Shown here: positions 1 through 9,668 of the stretch, piece by piece
Position numbering within the stretch: the stretch's first letter is position 1
How the letters are laid out: every line of letters starts with the position of its first letter
From: Phaseolus vulgaris
Lineage: Eukaryota; Streptophyta; Magnoliopsida; Fabales; Fabaceae
Assembly (NCBI RefSeq): GCF_000499845.2
Contig: NC_023754.2
Span: 6,464,477-6,528,476, forward strand
Length of the DNA stretch: 64,000 nucleotides
Direction: 5' to 3'
Notes under the pieces: generated by a model
The model's input: only the letters and a program-made list of their open reading frames with translations
The model's database searches: none
What the model was told of the DNA's origin: nothing
Program-made: the position numbers and the translations under genes

Positions 1-1455
1 TCTGATGAGTTTTTCAGGGTCTCACAATGCAAATCATCAAAAGAAATGTGAGACACTTTGGAAGTCACTCATGAAGGAACAAATGAGGTGAAAAGAGCTA
101 GAAAGCATGCTCTCATCCAAGAGTATGAGATGTTTAGAATGCTTAAAGGAGAAACAATAGCTGAGGTGCAGAAAAGGTTTACACACATCATCAATCACCT
201 TATGAGCCTAGACAAGACGTTTGACAAAGAAGAGCTGAACATCAAGATCTTGAAATGTCTTGATAGAGCATGGCAACCAAAGGTAACCGCTATTTCCGAA
301 TCTAAAGATCTAACATCATTAAGTGTTGTTTCTTTGTTTGGAAAGCTTAGGGAACATGAGCTAGAGATGAATAGATTCAATGTTCAAGAGAGTGAAGATA
401 AGCACACAAGGAGCATAGCCTTGAAAGCATCCAAGCATAAGGGAAAGCAAGATTCAAGTGATGATAGTGATGAGGAAAATCTTAGTTTGCTGTCAAGAAA
501 ATTCAGCAAATTCCTAAAGAGAAACCGCAACAAAGACAACAACAAGGATAGGTATGGAAACAAGAAACCTAATGAATTCAATTCAAATAACTATACTTGT
601 TTTGGTTGTGGTGAGCAAGGTCACATAAAGGCAGATTGTCCTAACAAGAGCAAAGAGAAAAAGACAAGCTACAAGGAGAAGAAAGGCAAGACAAAAAGAG
701 TCTACATAGCTTGGGATGAAAATGAGGTGTCATCATCAAGTTCTTCATCAAGTGAAGATGAAAAAGAAAACATATGTTTGATAGCTGAGGATGATGATGA
801 TTCTTGCAGTTCAAGTGAGGTAAGTTCATGTGCTTCCTTAAATGAACAAAATTATAGTGAATTGCTTGAAGCTTTTCAAGAAACACATGATGACGCTAAT
901 AGATTGGTTCTTTCAAACAACCGATTGAAAGATCTTAACAATGGGCTTGAAAAGAAAGTTAAAACACTTGAAGAGGATATGAGAAAAGCAAAAAGTGATT
1001 TTGAAAAATTGGAAAATCATTTCAAAAATGCCTCTTGCAAGTGTGATACTCTCATTTGCACAAATTGTGAAAATCTTGAGAAAAAGGTTCACTATCTTGT
1101 TGAAACTGTGGACAAGCTTTCAAAGAGGAAATCAAACTTTGAGAATGTCTTGGCATCTCAAAGCTGTGTTTTTGGAAAGGCTGGTTTAGGCTTCAATCCA
1201 CAGAACAAGCAAGATAGGTTTTCAAAAAGTTTTTTAAGAAAATCAGAAAAACAACCGATTGTTAAGACGAAACAACCGGTTGTTACATGCTTTTACTGCA
1301 TGAAGAAAGGCCACTCTGTTAGATTCTGTAAAATTAGAAAATATTATGTTCCTAAAGGTTTTATGAAATGGATTCCTAAGGGATGTGATGTTTCTAACAG
1401 CAAAGAAAAGTCAAATGGACCCAAATTTGTAAGGGGACCAAATCTTGCTACTTGA
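1..1455 (+). pseudogene. copia gag polyprotein (SIRE/Maximus type), partial
   Basis: The reading frame continues in from before base 1 but meets TGA at 49-51, where the related element has Trp in E-M-W-D; it is then open to 1455. The 52-1455 part contains the UBN2-type gag core (R-A-R-K-H, IQEYE, F-D-K-E-E-L-N) and two CCHC zinc knuckles of form CX2CX4HX4C (near 595-645, C-F-G-C-G-E-Q-G-H, and near 1290-1335, C-F-Y-C-M-K-K-G-H). Between them lie a serine/acid-rich stretch and a coiled-coil-like E/K/N segment. Just before the second knuckle the protein carries a 7-residue repeat, K-Q-P-I-V-K-T / K-Q-P-V-V-T-C, encoded by the paired DNA motif described separately and absent from the homologous element at 32.5 kb. 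The role would be the nucleocapsid of the retrotransposon particle. Confidence 0.85.
1248..1284 (+). repeat. paired 21-bp motif, pair 1 (inside gag)
   Basis: Half-sites CAACCGATTG (from 1252) and CAACCGGTTG (from 1273), spacing 21 bp, therefore in frame with gag. Confidence 0.85.
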
Positions 1456-2259
1456 AATTGTTTATGTAGGAAAAATAAAGAGAAAAAGAAGAACTGAGCC
1501 ATCTGATCAAGCTGTGGAAGAAAAAGGCAGTCATTGAAGCTGAATCAATTGTATGCAAAAGATCAAAACAGTGAAAAGGAGTTTTCTTGATCAACAAGCA
1601 ATTGGCTCATTGAAGAATCAACATAAGGATAAGACTTTCCTTTATTTGTTCTCAATCTCTGTTTCAAAGTTCTTTCTTGTGATTAATTTTTCTTTTAATC
1701 AATGTCATCTGACTTAAACTGCTTCTGCTCATGGTTAAAATTTCAAAAATCAAGTTTTAACTGCTGCAGAAAAACAACCGATTGTTTCTTCGAAACAACC
1801 GATTGTTTTGGGTCTGACAGCACTGTGAAGAAATTGATTTAAATGCTTTTTTGAATTTCTATCCGTTGCAGATCAATTTAAAAGAGAGAATCTTGGTCAA
1901 ATGATCTGTGTTGAAAGCTGATAATGTTCAGAAAGAAGTCATAACTGTCATAAAGGAATATATTCCAAAATCTTGGAAATTCAAGAGCCTTAATGACTAG
2001 TCAAAGATCACATGTGAAGACCATGTGATTTTCAGCTTTTTCTGACATTTTCTGTGCAGAGTAGAGTCAAGTTCTCTCTCTCTGAAAATCAGGTACCCTT
2101 TAATGAAATTAAATTCATATTGATTCTCTTACTGCTATAAAATCCAGTGCAGAATCTTCCACAAGAACAACCAATTGCAACATCTGTTGCAATATCTCTT
2201 GCACCATCTCTTGCAAAAATTTGTTAAGTCTGCTCTCCTCTGTTTTCGTCTCTGCTGTC
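1456..2259 (+). other. gag to env-like spacer lacking pol
   Basis: No ORF on the + strand and no protease, integrase, RT or RNase H similarity in any frame. Gag-like sequence fades out at about 1475. One copy of the paired motif sits at 1771-1808 and a degenerate half near 2165. A complete relative has about 3 kb of pol at this position. Confidence 0.75.
1771..1808 (+). repeat. paired 21-bp motif, pair 2
   Basis: AAACAACCGATTGTTT twice, half-site starts at 1775 and 1796 (21 bp apart), in the pol-less spacer. Confidence 0.9.
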
Positions 2260-3424
2260 ATGGAATCAACCCCTCCCACCTCCAAGAGAGTCAAAACCAG
2301 AGCTGTAAGGTCTGGAGGAAGGCTGGAAGGCTGGTTTTCTGGAGACAATGATCTCATTGAGAAGTATAGATATGAGACAAGTATCAAGAAGATAAACAAC
2401 CCCAAGGTTGTATGCTTTGATTGGCTGAAAAGTCAAAAGCTTGATAATGTGAGAAGGTTGCTCAAGGATCAATCTCTCAGAAAGTTCCTAGAGATGAAGG
2501 GTAACATCTATCTAGATTTAGTGAGGGTATTCTACACCAACTTGAAGTTTGAGGGAAATAATCTTGTTTCTCATGTGAAAGGTGTGGAAATGGAGATAAC
2601 TCATGAAGTTTGGGCTGCTGTTGCTGGGCTTAAGTTTTCTAGTTTGAGAATCAACAAGGGAAACCTTGGTGTGGTGGAGGATTTTAACAAAATCCAGTTC
2701 TACAAAATTTGCTTGAAGAATAATCAATCTCAAGTTAGTACATGTTCGGTTGGAGGTTTGAAGCTTGATGAGAGGTTGCTTGCTCTCATTGTAACTTGGA
2801 TTCTAACTCCAAGGGGGAGTAACCATTCTATGCTAACTGAAGAAGATCTGGTTTATATCTTCTGCATCACCAAGAAAATCAAGATCAATTGGATTCATAT
2901 AATCAAAGAACACATGCAAAAAGCCATGAGGTTAGGTGATTATCATTATCCCTATGCTGTTTTAATATCTAAGTTTCTACACTTTTTTGAAGTTAATCTT
3001 GAAGATGAAACTTCTGAGCTGGTCAAGTCAACTCAAGAGTTGAACAATGGATCACTCAGCAAGATGAAGTAGGTGGAAAATGGATAAGCAAGGATGCTGA
3101 TCATGATGCCTCATCTAGTGGTGCTACTCATCTTGAACAAGATGAACCTGCTGATATGGATGTTCAACATGAAGATCCAACTGAAGATTTTCAAGATGCA
3201 GGACCTAGTGTTGCTGATAGACATCTTTTGAAAGACAAATGATGGATAGGCTTGATAGCTTTGCTGAAAATCAAAGGAGCCTCCATGATCTCTGTGTGAG
3301 TAATTTCCAAAGGATTGACACCAGGTTTGACAACATGGATGCAAGGATTATGACTCTGGATGAACAGATTGAAGCTGTCCAGAATCAAATCTTTGATCTT
3401 CAGTTTGCTGATGAAGAAGAATGA
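2260..3424 (+). pseudogene. env-like / plant transposon-protein ORF, frameshifted
   Basis: ATG at 2260 begins MESTPPTSKR. The frame runs to a stop at 3070-3072, then continues in a second frame (about 3075-3236) and a third (3239-3424), judged by alignment to the related ORFs at 12.4-13.2 kb and 27.6-28.7 kb. Conserved blocks include L-E-G-W-F-S-G-D near the start, V-F-Y-T-N-L, H-V-K-G-V, I-L-T-P-R-G-S-N-H and D-Y-H-Y-P-Y-A-V. The C-terminal part has R-F-D-N-M-D and L-D-E-Q-I-E-A-V-Q-N-Q, which looks coiled-coil. SIRE1-type elements are known to carry an ORF here, usually called envelope-like. I see no clear signal peptide or convincing fusion-protein layout, so its function is open. Two frameshifts make this copy non-coding. 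Confidence 0.75.
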
Positions 3425-3430
3425 AGGAAA

Positions 3431-3467
3431 AAACAACCGATTGGTCATCGAAACAATCGATTGTTTT
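3431..3467 (+). repeat. paired motif, pair 3
   Basis: CAACCGATTG at 3434 and CAATCGATTG at 3454, 20 bp apart, directly after the env-like stop. Confidence 0.85.
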
Positions 3468-3820
3468 TGGCTGTTCTTTTCTGGTTTTAAAATTTCTTTC
3501 CTTATGTTGTTGTTGTTTTATTCTGATGTAATGAAAACAATATCTTGTTTTATCTCTTATCTTTGTCTATTTGTGAAGACAAATAGGAGGAGATATATGC
3601 TGTGTTTCGAGTTTGGTTTAAGTTTCTGTTTTAAAGTTGATAAAACTGTTTGGAATCTGTAATATGTTTCTGATATTAGATATGTTTTAAGCTTTAAACT
3701 GTTTATCTGTATGCTAATAGAATATCAGAAGTTCAATGTATTGCTCAAAGTTCTATTGCAGGAATTGCTTCAGATTTAATCAGGTACAACACAAGCATCA
3801 GGGATTTGTCTTCATCAAAT

Positions 3821-3829
3821 AGGGGGAGA
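3821..3829 (+). other. polypurine tract
   Basis: AGGGGGAGA directly before the LTR start TG at 3831; the primer for plus-strand DNA synthesis in LTR elements. Confidence 0.8.
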
Positions 3830-4030
3830 TTGCTAAACCAAGTGGTGTTCAATGTTTTGAAGAATCCAAATCCTTTGAAGGATGTTGAAGCCTCTGCTTT
3901 GCTTGATGTTGATGTGCTGGTTTAAGCTTTGTTCTGGGTAGTTTATATGTTGTAATCCACCCTTGTATTAAATCTCAAGCAATTAGCATCTCAATTCTTA
4001 TGAAAGTAAAATGCTTTTCAAACTAAGTTG

Positions 4031-4067
4031 AAACAACCGATTGTTTTGTCGAAACAACCGATTGTTT
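4031..4067 (+). repeat. paired motif, pair 4 (LTR)
   Basis: AAACAACCGATTGTTT twice, half-sites at 4034 and 4055, 21 bp apart. Confidence 0.9.
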
Positions 4068-4130
4068 ATACTTAGGTGTTTTGAGAAAGTTTGAAAACTG
4101 TTTTTGAATGGTTGAAACTGTTAAGTACCA

Positions 4131-4167
4131 AAACAACCGATTGATTCGAGGAAACAACCGATTGTTT
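4131..4167 (+). repeat. paired motif, pair 5 (LTR)
   Basis: Half-sites CAACCGATTG at 4134 and 4155, 21 bp apart. Confidence 0.9.
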
Positions 4168-4763
4168 GTTTTGGGACCATAACAGAAAAACTGTTTTCTT
4201 TTACTGAGCTTTAAATGCTTTAACTGTATACGCTCCAGTCATTAAATGCTTTGACCAATCTTTTAATGCAATTTAAGAGTTTGTTAAGATTTGATAACAA
4301 ACTATATCTTTGAATATATTCAGAAAAACAGTTTTAAGAATTAAGAATCTTTTGACAAAGTTTTTCTAAGAGTTTTTCAAAGTGCTGAGATTGCTTAAGA
4401 GTTTTGTGATTGATCAAGGTGCTGGAATAGGATTCTACTTGTATTGATTTCAGATATTCATCTGTAACAAGTGTAATCTTTGTAATCTGTTGAACAATTT
4501 CGTTTCTGTGTTTGCTGAGATTGGCTGTGTGTTCTTGAGGTGTTCAAGATCAACAATCTTAGTGTTGGACAAGGAGAGTGTGTTTCTTGAGGTGTTCATG
4601 GTTGTTGTGTAAGTGATCAAGTGGTGATTGCTTAGTGGATATCCTCAGGGTTTCTGAGAAGACTGGATGTAGCTCTAGTTTGGAGTGAACTAGTATAAAA
4701 AACTGTGTACAATCTCTCTATCTCTAACTCTTTAAATTCAGTTTATTTGTTGTTTGCTGGTAT

Positions 4764-4800
4764 AAACAACCGATTGTTTCTACGAAACAACCGATTGTTT
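4764..4800 (+). repeat. paired motif, pair 6 (LTR, near 3' end)
   Basis: Half-sites CAACCGATTG at 4768 and 4788, 20 bp apart, 185 bp from the LTR end. Confidence 0.9.
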
Positions 4801-4953
4801 TTCTTGTACTACAACTTTTGCTTGCTGTTTTGGCTAACTGAATTTCTGAATCAATTGGTTTCTAAAATAAATTCATTCTAGTTTTGAAAAGTTTGCGAAA
4901 AACCCCTTTAAACAATTCACCCCCCCTCTAGTTTAAAGCCATATTTTCTAACA

Positions 4954-5570
4954 GTTTATGGGTTCAATCCCCTTACACCTCTAGATCTTCTTCCCATTCC
5001 TGTACTTGATGGGGTTTTAAGCAAGGATGGTTTTGAAAAAGCTTCTTTTATTAAAGACTTGCATAACCACATCAAGCTGCAAATTGAGAAGAAAGTTGGC
5101 AAGTATGCTGAAGTTGCCAACCAAAGGCGCAAGGCATTAGTCTTCGAACCCGGTGATTAGGTTTGGCTTCATTTGAGAAAGGATAGATTTCCTACTCTAA
5201 GGAAGTCAAAACTTATGCATCGCGGTGATGGCCCTTTTCAAGTATCAAGAGGATTAATGATAATGCCTATGAGTTAGATATGCCTGATACTTATCTTGGT
5301 AGTAATTCTTTTAATATCACTGATCTAACTCCCTTTTTTGCAGGTTTCCAAAATTCGTGGACGAATTCTTTCCAACCCGGGAAGTATGATGAAAACCAAG
5401 TAGAAAAGGCGTCTGAGGCCCAAGCCCACGAAGCTCAAGCCCAAGAGGGGGCCCAAGCCCAACCTATGAGCCCAACATCCTTCTTGCCTCAAAGGATCAC
5501 TAGGAGTGTGGCTAAAGCTTTGGGTGATGAGCATCATTTGATGACTCTTCTTGTAATTACTCTTGTATAG
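4954..5570 (+). pseudogene. Ty3/gypsy integrase C-terminus
   Basis: Starts at V-Y-G-F-N-P-L-T-P-L-D-L, the usual end of the gypsy integrase core, then F-E-P-G-D and [29 protein letters not shown] and W-T-N-S-F-Q-P-G. This is the integrase C-terminal region of a Ty3/gypsy polyprotein. It is broken by TAG in place of Trp in G-D-W-V-W (near 5158) and by a one-base shift near 5245. The end reads R-I-T-R-S-V-A-K, with the stop at 5568-5570. The rest of pol lies left of the window, split off by the copia insertion. Confidence 0.85.
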
Positions 5571-5625
5571 TTTTAGGGAGGTGTACAAAACAAAGTCACA
5601 TCTTTCATGCGACTTAAGGAGATGG

Positions 5626-6316
5626 TGTAGGAGTACTTTAGGAGGTGCCAAATTAGGAAATATGTCACACCTTCATGACTAGTTTAGGCGCCGAATTTGA
5701 ATTAGAATTAGGAGGGAATTCTGAATTTGTTTCACTTTCATTTCAACCCTCTAAAGATACTATACTCAATTTGTGAGTGATTGGTGTGAGACTTGTTCTC
5801 CTCTTCTTTGTCTCATCATGTGATGCATGGGGGCATTCAAGTGGCGGCTTACCAACACTTATCTTGGATCATCACCTCCAAGTGGTGTGTCCATTCCCAA
5901 ACCAAGCTACAACCACATAAGTTTCATCTTCTTTCATCTGCCATAATCATTTCATTCGGTAGTTTTGATTCTTGCATTGTTCTTCAATTTCAATCGGTAG
6001 CTTTAGTTCTTCTTCAATTATGTTCGGTCAATTGTGTTTATCTTTCAATTGTGTTCGATAATTGTTGTTCTAATTGTTGTTCACAAGGAGATAACACTCT
6101 TATTGAGTTTGGTTCATCATTTTGGAAGGCTTTGTCTCCATTGATGATTCCTTAAGCTTCCTTGAGTTCAATTCTGTTTTCAGCATTCTGTTTTGTTGAT
6201 TTAATTTCGATTTGAGTGTTTTAGTATTCATTTGTACCTCTAATTGTTGTTTTCCTTCACATATAATATTGTGTTCAAGTGTATTAAAGTGTCTATTCTT
6301 GATTCAACTCACATCA
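5626..6316 (+). repeat. 3' LTR of the gypsy element (691 bp)
   Basis: A purine-rich stretch (AAGGAGATGG) precedes TGTAGGAG at 5626. The LTR ends CTCACATCA at 6316, after which Tat integrase coding sequence starts abruptly on the opposite strand. The 5' partner is outside the window. Confidence 0.7.
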
Positions 6317-7140
6317 CTTCGTCCAGTAGATCCAGGTTCACCTTCCTCTCTTCATTGGACTCTTCAACCACGAAGTTCTGGAATCGTGGTGAGTTCTCCT
6401 GGAATCATCGCGTCCGAACCGTACAACAAGCTAAAAGGTGTTTCTCTGGTTGTGGATTGGGAGTAGTGTGGTAAGCCCACACAATTCTAGGAACTTCTTC
6501 TGCCCAGGTCCCTTTGGCTTTATCTAGCCTTCTCTTCACACCTCTGAGCAGAACTCGACCTGTCCATTTGTCTGGGGGTGTTCGACAGATGTAAACACCT
6601 GCTTTACTCCCAGCTCTGTACATAGTTTGCCCAACTGTTGGCTCGCAAATTGGGTACCATTATCAGACACTAACCATTTTGGGATTCCAAAGCGGCACAC
6701 TATGTTCTTCCACACAAAGTGTTGGATCTTATGGGTTGTGATTTGCGCTACTGGATCAGCCTCTATCCACTTTGTGAAATATTCTATGGCAACCACGAGG
6801 TACTTCATCTGCCGCACTGCTAAAGGAAAAGGCCCCAGAATATCGATCCCTCAAGTATGAAATGGCCATGGGCTATAGATCGATCTCAGTTCCTCTAGAG
6901 GCACTTTGTGCCAGTCGGCATGTTGTTGGCACTGCTTGCACCATTGTGCATACCTCGTGCAATCAACCCTCATGGTTGGCCAGTAATATCCTGTACGAAT
7001 GGCCTTCGGCGAGAGAGATCGGTCGTCGATGTGGCTACTGCATATCCTTTCATGCAGTTCTGCCATAATGCGCATGCATTGCTCACCACTTACACACACC
7101 AGGATAGGGTGGGTGAACCCATGCCTGAACAACTTTCCAT
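6317..7140 (-). pseudogene. Tat gypsy integrase
   Basis: An HHCC zinc-binding N-terminus (about 7132-6851, H-E-R-I-C-S-S-H ... W-C-K-Q-C-Q-Q-H) is followed by the catalytic core, with K-W-I-E-A-D, L-V-S-D-N-G-T-Q-F and H-P-Q-T-N-G-Q-V-E. The C-terminal side has R-R-L-D-K-A-K-G-T-W-A-E-E-V. Frame changes occur near 6560 and 6475, after which F-S-L-L-Y-G-S-D-A-M-I-P can be read. A further change lets E-E-S-N-E-E-R run to L-L-D-E at 6317, where the gypsy LTR begins. It would catalyse insertion of element DNA, but this copy is broken. Confidence 0.85.
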
Positions 7141-8936
7141 CGATTAATGTGTACTTGCTCTAATTTTTTATTTATTTTTCTGGCCTCTATGCGCTCTAGC
7201 GGGAGTATTTCATCGGCCAAATAGCTTTGGTAGAGTGTCATCCAATTATCTCCTGTTTCGACTTGGTAAACCTGCGACGACCTTTCCCCATCAACTGGGT
7301 ACATGCTTATTCTAGGCGTTTTTAATGTTTCTTGCGTTAACGATCGATGACTCCTCCTCACCCCTTCCGATGTGCTGATCTGCTGGACTTTTTCCATGTT
7401 GTCTGTGGTAGTTCGAGGTGTCCTCAGGGTCTCCTGAATCACTGTCCTTTGTTTGCCCCCCTTGCCTGAACTGGCGAGCTTTGCAAGCAAGTTTTCTCGG
7501 GCATTCTATTCTTTGGGTACGTGTACTAACTCGAACACCTGCCTGGTTGTTACTGGCCTTGAAAGTGAACTGCAGGGCCTGCTCAATTAGCAACCCGTCT
7601 GGTCCTTCCAAGATGACACCAACCCCACTACCTTGTTGGTTGGAGGAACCATCTACAGAGAGCACCCATCTGAAACCTACTCCTTTTTTATGTGTGGTTG
7701 TCGAGGAGAGCTCTACCACGAAGTCAGCATAAAACAGGCCTTTAATGGGGCCTCTAGGCTCATACTGCACATCGAACTCTGATAGCTCTACCGCTCATCG
7801 TACCATCCTTCCTACCACATCTGGCTTTTGTAAGACCTTGCGAATTGGAAGGTTTGTCATCACTATTATGGTAAAGCTCTGGAAGTAGTAACGAAGTCTT
7901 CGCGCTGAGAACACAACAGCTAGGGTTGCTTTCTCTATGGCCTGGTATCTCACCTCTGTCCCCTGCAACACTTTGCTAACAAAGTAGATCGGCTTCTGCA
8001 ACTGGTCCTGCTCTTGCAGCATAACCGAACTGATCACCTTTTCTGTAACTGCGAAGTACAAGCGGAGTGGAGTACCTAGTTGTGGCTTGCACAACATTGG
8101 TGGACTGGCTAGGCACTCTTTCAACTTTAAGAACACCTCTTCTCACTCTCTGACCCATACGAACCTGTTGTTTCTCTTCAGGCACTAGAAATAAGGATGC
8201 CCCTTATCTCCTCCTGTTGATACAAATCTGGACAGAGCGACCATGCGCCCTGTTAACTGCTGTACCTCTTTAGCTGAGATTAGGCTCCTCATGGATATTA
8301 TTGCAACACACTTTTCAGCATTCGGCTCTATCCCACGTTTAGTGAGTAGGAAGCCCAAGAACTTTCCCGCTTATACCCCGAACACACACTTCTCTGGGTT
8401 CAGCTTTAACCTGTACTTAGCTATTGTGGTGAATAGCTCCTCCAGGTCTGCTACGTGTTGTTTCCTCTGCTGGGAGGTAACCACCATGTCATCTACATAA
8501 GCTTGGACATTTCGCCCTAGCATGGGCACTAACACTCTGTCCATCAGCCTTTGGTACGTTGCCCCTGCATTTTTAAGCCCAAAGGGCATCACCTTGTAAC
8601 AATAACAAGACAGCTCTATCATGAATGCTGTCTTGCACTCGTCCCTGGGGTGCATCATGATCTGTTTGTAACCAGAGAAGGCATCCAGGAAGCTGAGTAG
8701 CTGCAACCGGACGCACTGCCCACCAAATCTTCTATAATATGCAATGGGTAGGAGTCCTTCGGACATGCCTTGTTGAGGTTTGTGAAGTCAACGCACATCC
8801 TCCATTTCTCGTTGGCCTTCTTCACTAGCACCATGTTGGCTAGCCACTCAGGGTACTGAATTTCCCTTATGCGGCTAACCCTCAGCAGTTTCTCGGTCTC
8901 TTCTCTGACGACCTGACACCTCTCCTCGTTGAACTT
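7141..8936 (-). pseudogene. Tat gypsy reverse transcriptase and RNase H
   Basis: RT blocks on the minus strand: F-L-D-A-F-S-G-Y-K-Q-I (near 8680), M-P-F-G-L-K-N-A-G-A-T-Y-Q-R and the catalytic Y-V-D-D-M-V-V (near 8490). R-L-K-L-N-P-E-K-C-V-F-G-V precedes the connection region (V-F-S-A-R-R-L-R-Y-Y-F near 7880) and an RNase H domain (W-V-L-S-V-D-G-S-S-N near 7680). Stops and frame changes separate these pieces, so no full-length product is possible. Confidence 0.85.
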
Positions 8937-9668
8937 TCATCTTCGCTGGTGAATAGGTCGGACCTGGGGGTCTATGGTAAGATGATGACATAAGAAGTCA
9001 GGATCTATACCAGGCATGTCAGAGGCAGACCAAGCAAAAGCATCAAGGTGTCGCGCTATGACTTCGGCAATCTGATCATGTGTCTCTTGGCCTAGGGATT
9101 TGCCAAGCTTGAACATCTTCCCATCGATCTCTTGCTCTAGCACGTCTTCGGCAGGTTTGGTCCATCTCTCCCGGGAGATCTCTGCACGGGTGAACCTTTC
9201 TTCCGTTGGAGGCTGGGTGGTAACAACGAACACTCCTCTCTTCGTCTTAAGGCTATTTTTGTAACACTTCTTAGCATATTTCTGATCAGACTTGATGGTG
9301 ATCACCATACCCTCAAGGGAAGGCAGCTTCATCTTCATGTGCTTCATAGAGGCCACCGTTCCAATACTGTTCAAAGCAGGTCTGCCCAAAAGTATATTAT
9401 AGGCTGATGGAGCGTTAACAATGAGGTACCTGATGTTTGCGGTACGCGAGGCTGTGCCATCCGTAAAGGTTGTTCTCAACTCTATGTGCCCACGTACCTC
9501 CACCTGGTCTCCAACGAAATCGTACAAGCAACCCGTATAGGGCCTCAACTGGTCTGGTGACAACTGTAACTTGTTGAAGGTCGACCAGAACATCACATCG
9601 GCCGAACTTCCCTGGTCCACGAGGACGCGATGCACCCTTCTCTCTTTTGTTACTACTGAAATCACCAA
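8937..9668 (-). CDS. Tat gypsy retropepsin region, still open for 243 codons
   Basis: The retropepsin active-site block is L-V-D-Q-G-S-S-A-D-V-M (the Tat D-Q-G-S form of D-S/T-G). Then come Y-N-I-L-L-G-R-P-A-L-N, the family's second conserved block, and a linker ending D-A-F-A-W-S-A-S-D-M-P-G-I-D that leads to RT. The frame is open, but gag upstream and RT downstream are broken, so this is a remnant of a polyprotein and not a working gene. Confidence 0.8.
   Translation of the reverse strand: MVISVVTKERRVHRVLVDQGSSADVMFWSTFNKLQLSPDQLRPYTGCLYDFVGDQVEVRGHIELRTTFTDGTASRTANIRYLIVNAPSAYNILLGRPALNSIGTVASMKHMKMKLPSLEGMVITIKSDQKYAKKCYKNSLKTKRGVFVVTTQPPTEERFTRAEISRERWTKPAEDVLEQEIDGKMFKLGKSLGQETHDQIAEVIARHLDAFAWSASDMPGIDPDFLCHHLTIDPQVRPIHQRR

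Larger units (their letters stand above)
1..4953 (+). mobile_element. SIRE-like Ty1/copia element, pol-less, 5' end outside window
   Basis: Order seen: gag with two zinc knuckles (to 1455), about 800 bp without ORFs, an env-like ORF (2260-3424), a polypurine tract (3821-3829) and a 3' LTR (3831-4953) starting TG and ending CA. No protease, integrase or reverse transcriptase lies between gag and the env-like ORF, whereas the relative at 25651-35716 has about 3 kb of pol there. The right edge breaks a gypsy integrase at a V-Y codon pair (4954 onward), so this is a nested insertion. The 5' LTR is upstream of the window. It is probably a non-autonomous derivative that depends on enzymes supplied in trans. 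Confidence 0.85.
3831..4953 (+). repeat. 3' LTR of the SIRE-like element (1123 bp)
   Basis: Begins TGCTAAACC after the polypurine tract and ends TTTTCTAACA. Right of 4953 the sequence is gypsy integrase. Contains three paired motifs, at offsets of about 203, 303 and 937 bp. Confidence 0.85.

Noticed and set aside
2260..3424. Endogenous plant virus coat or movement protein
   Set aside because: Position and block order match the SIRE-type extra ORF in three elements; no viral gene order around it.
1248..4800. Spaced repeats looking like a CRISPR array
   Set aside because: Only pairs, not regular long arrays; eukaryotic retrotransposon context; spacers not unique sequence of constant length.
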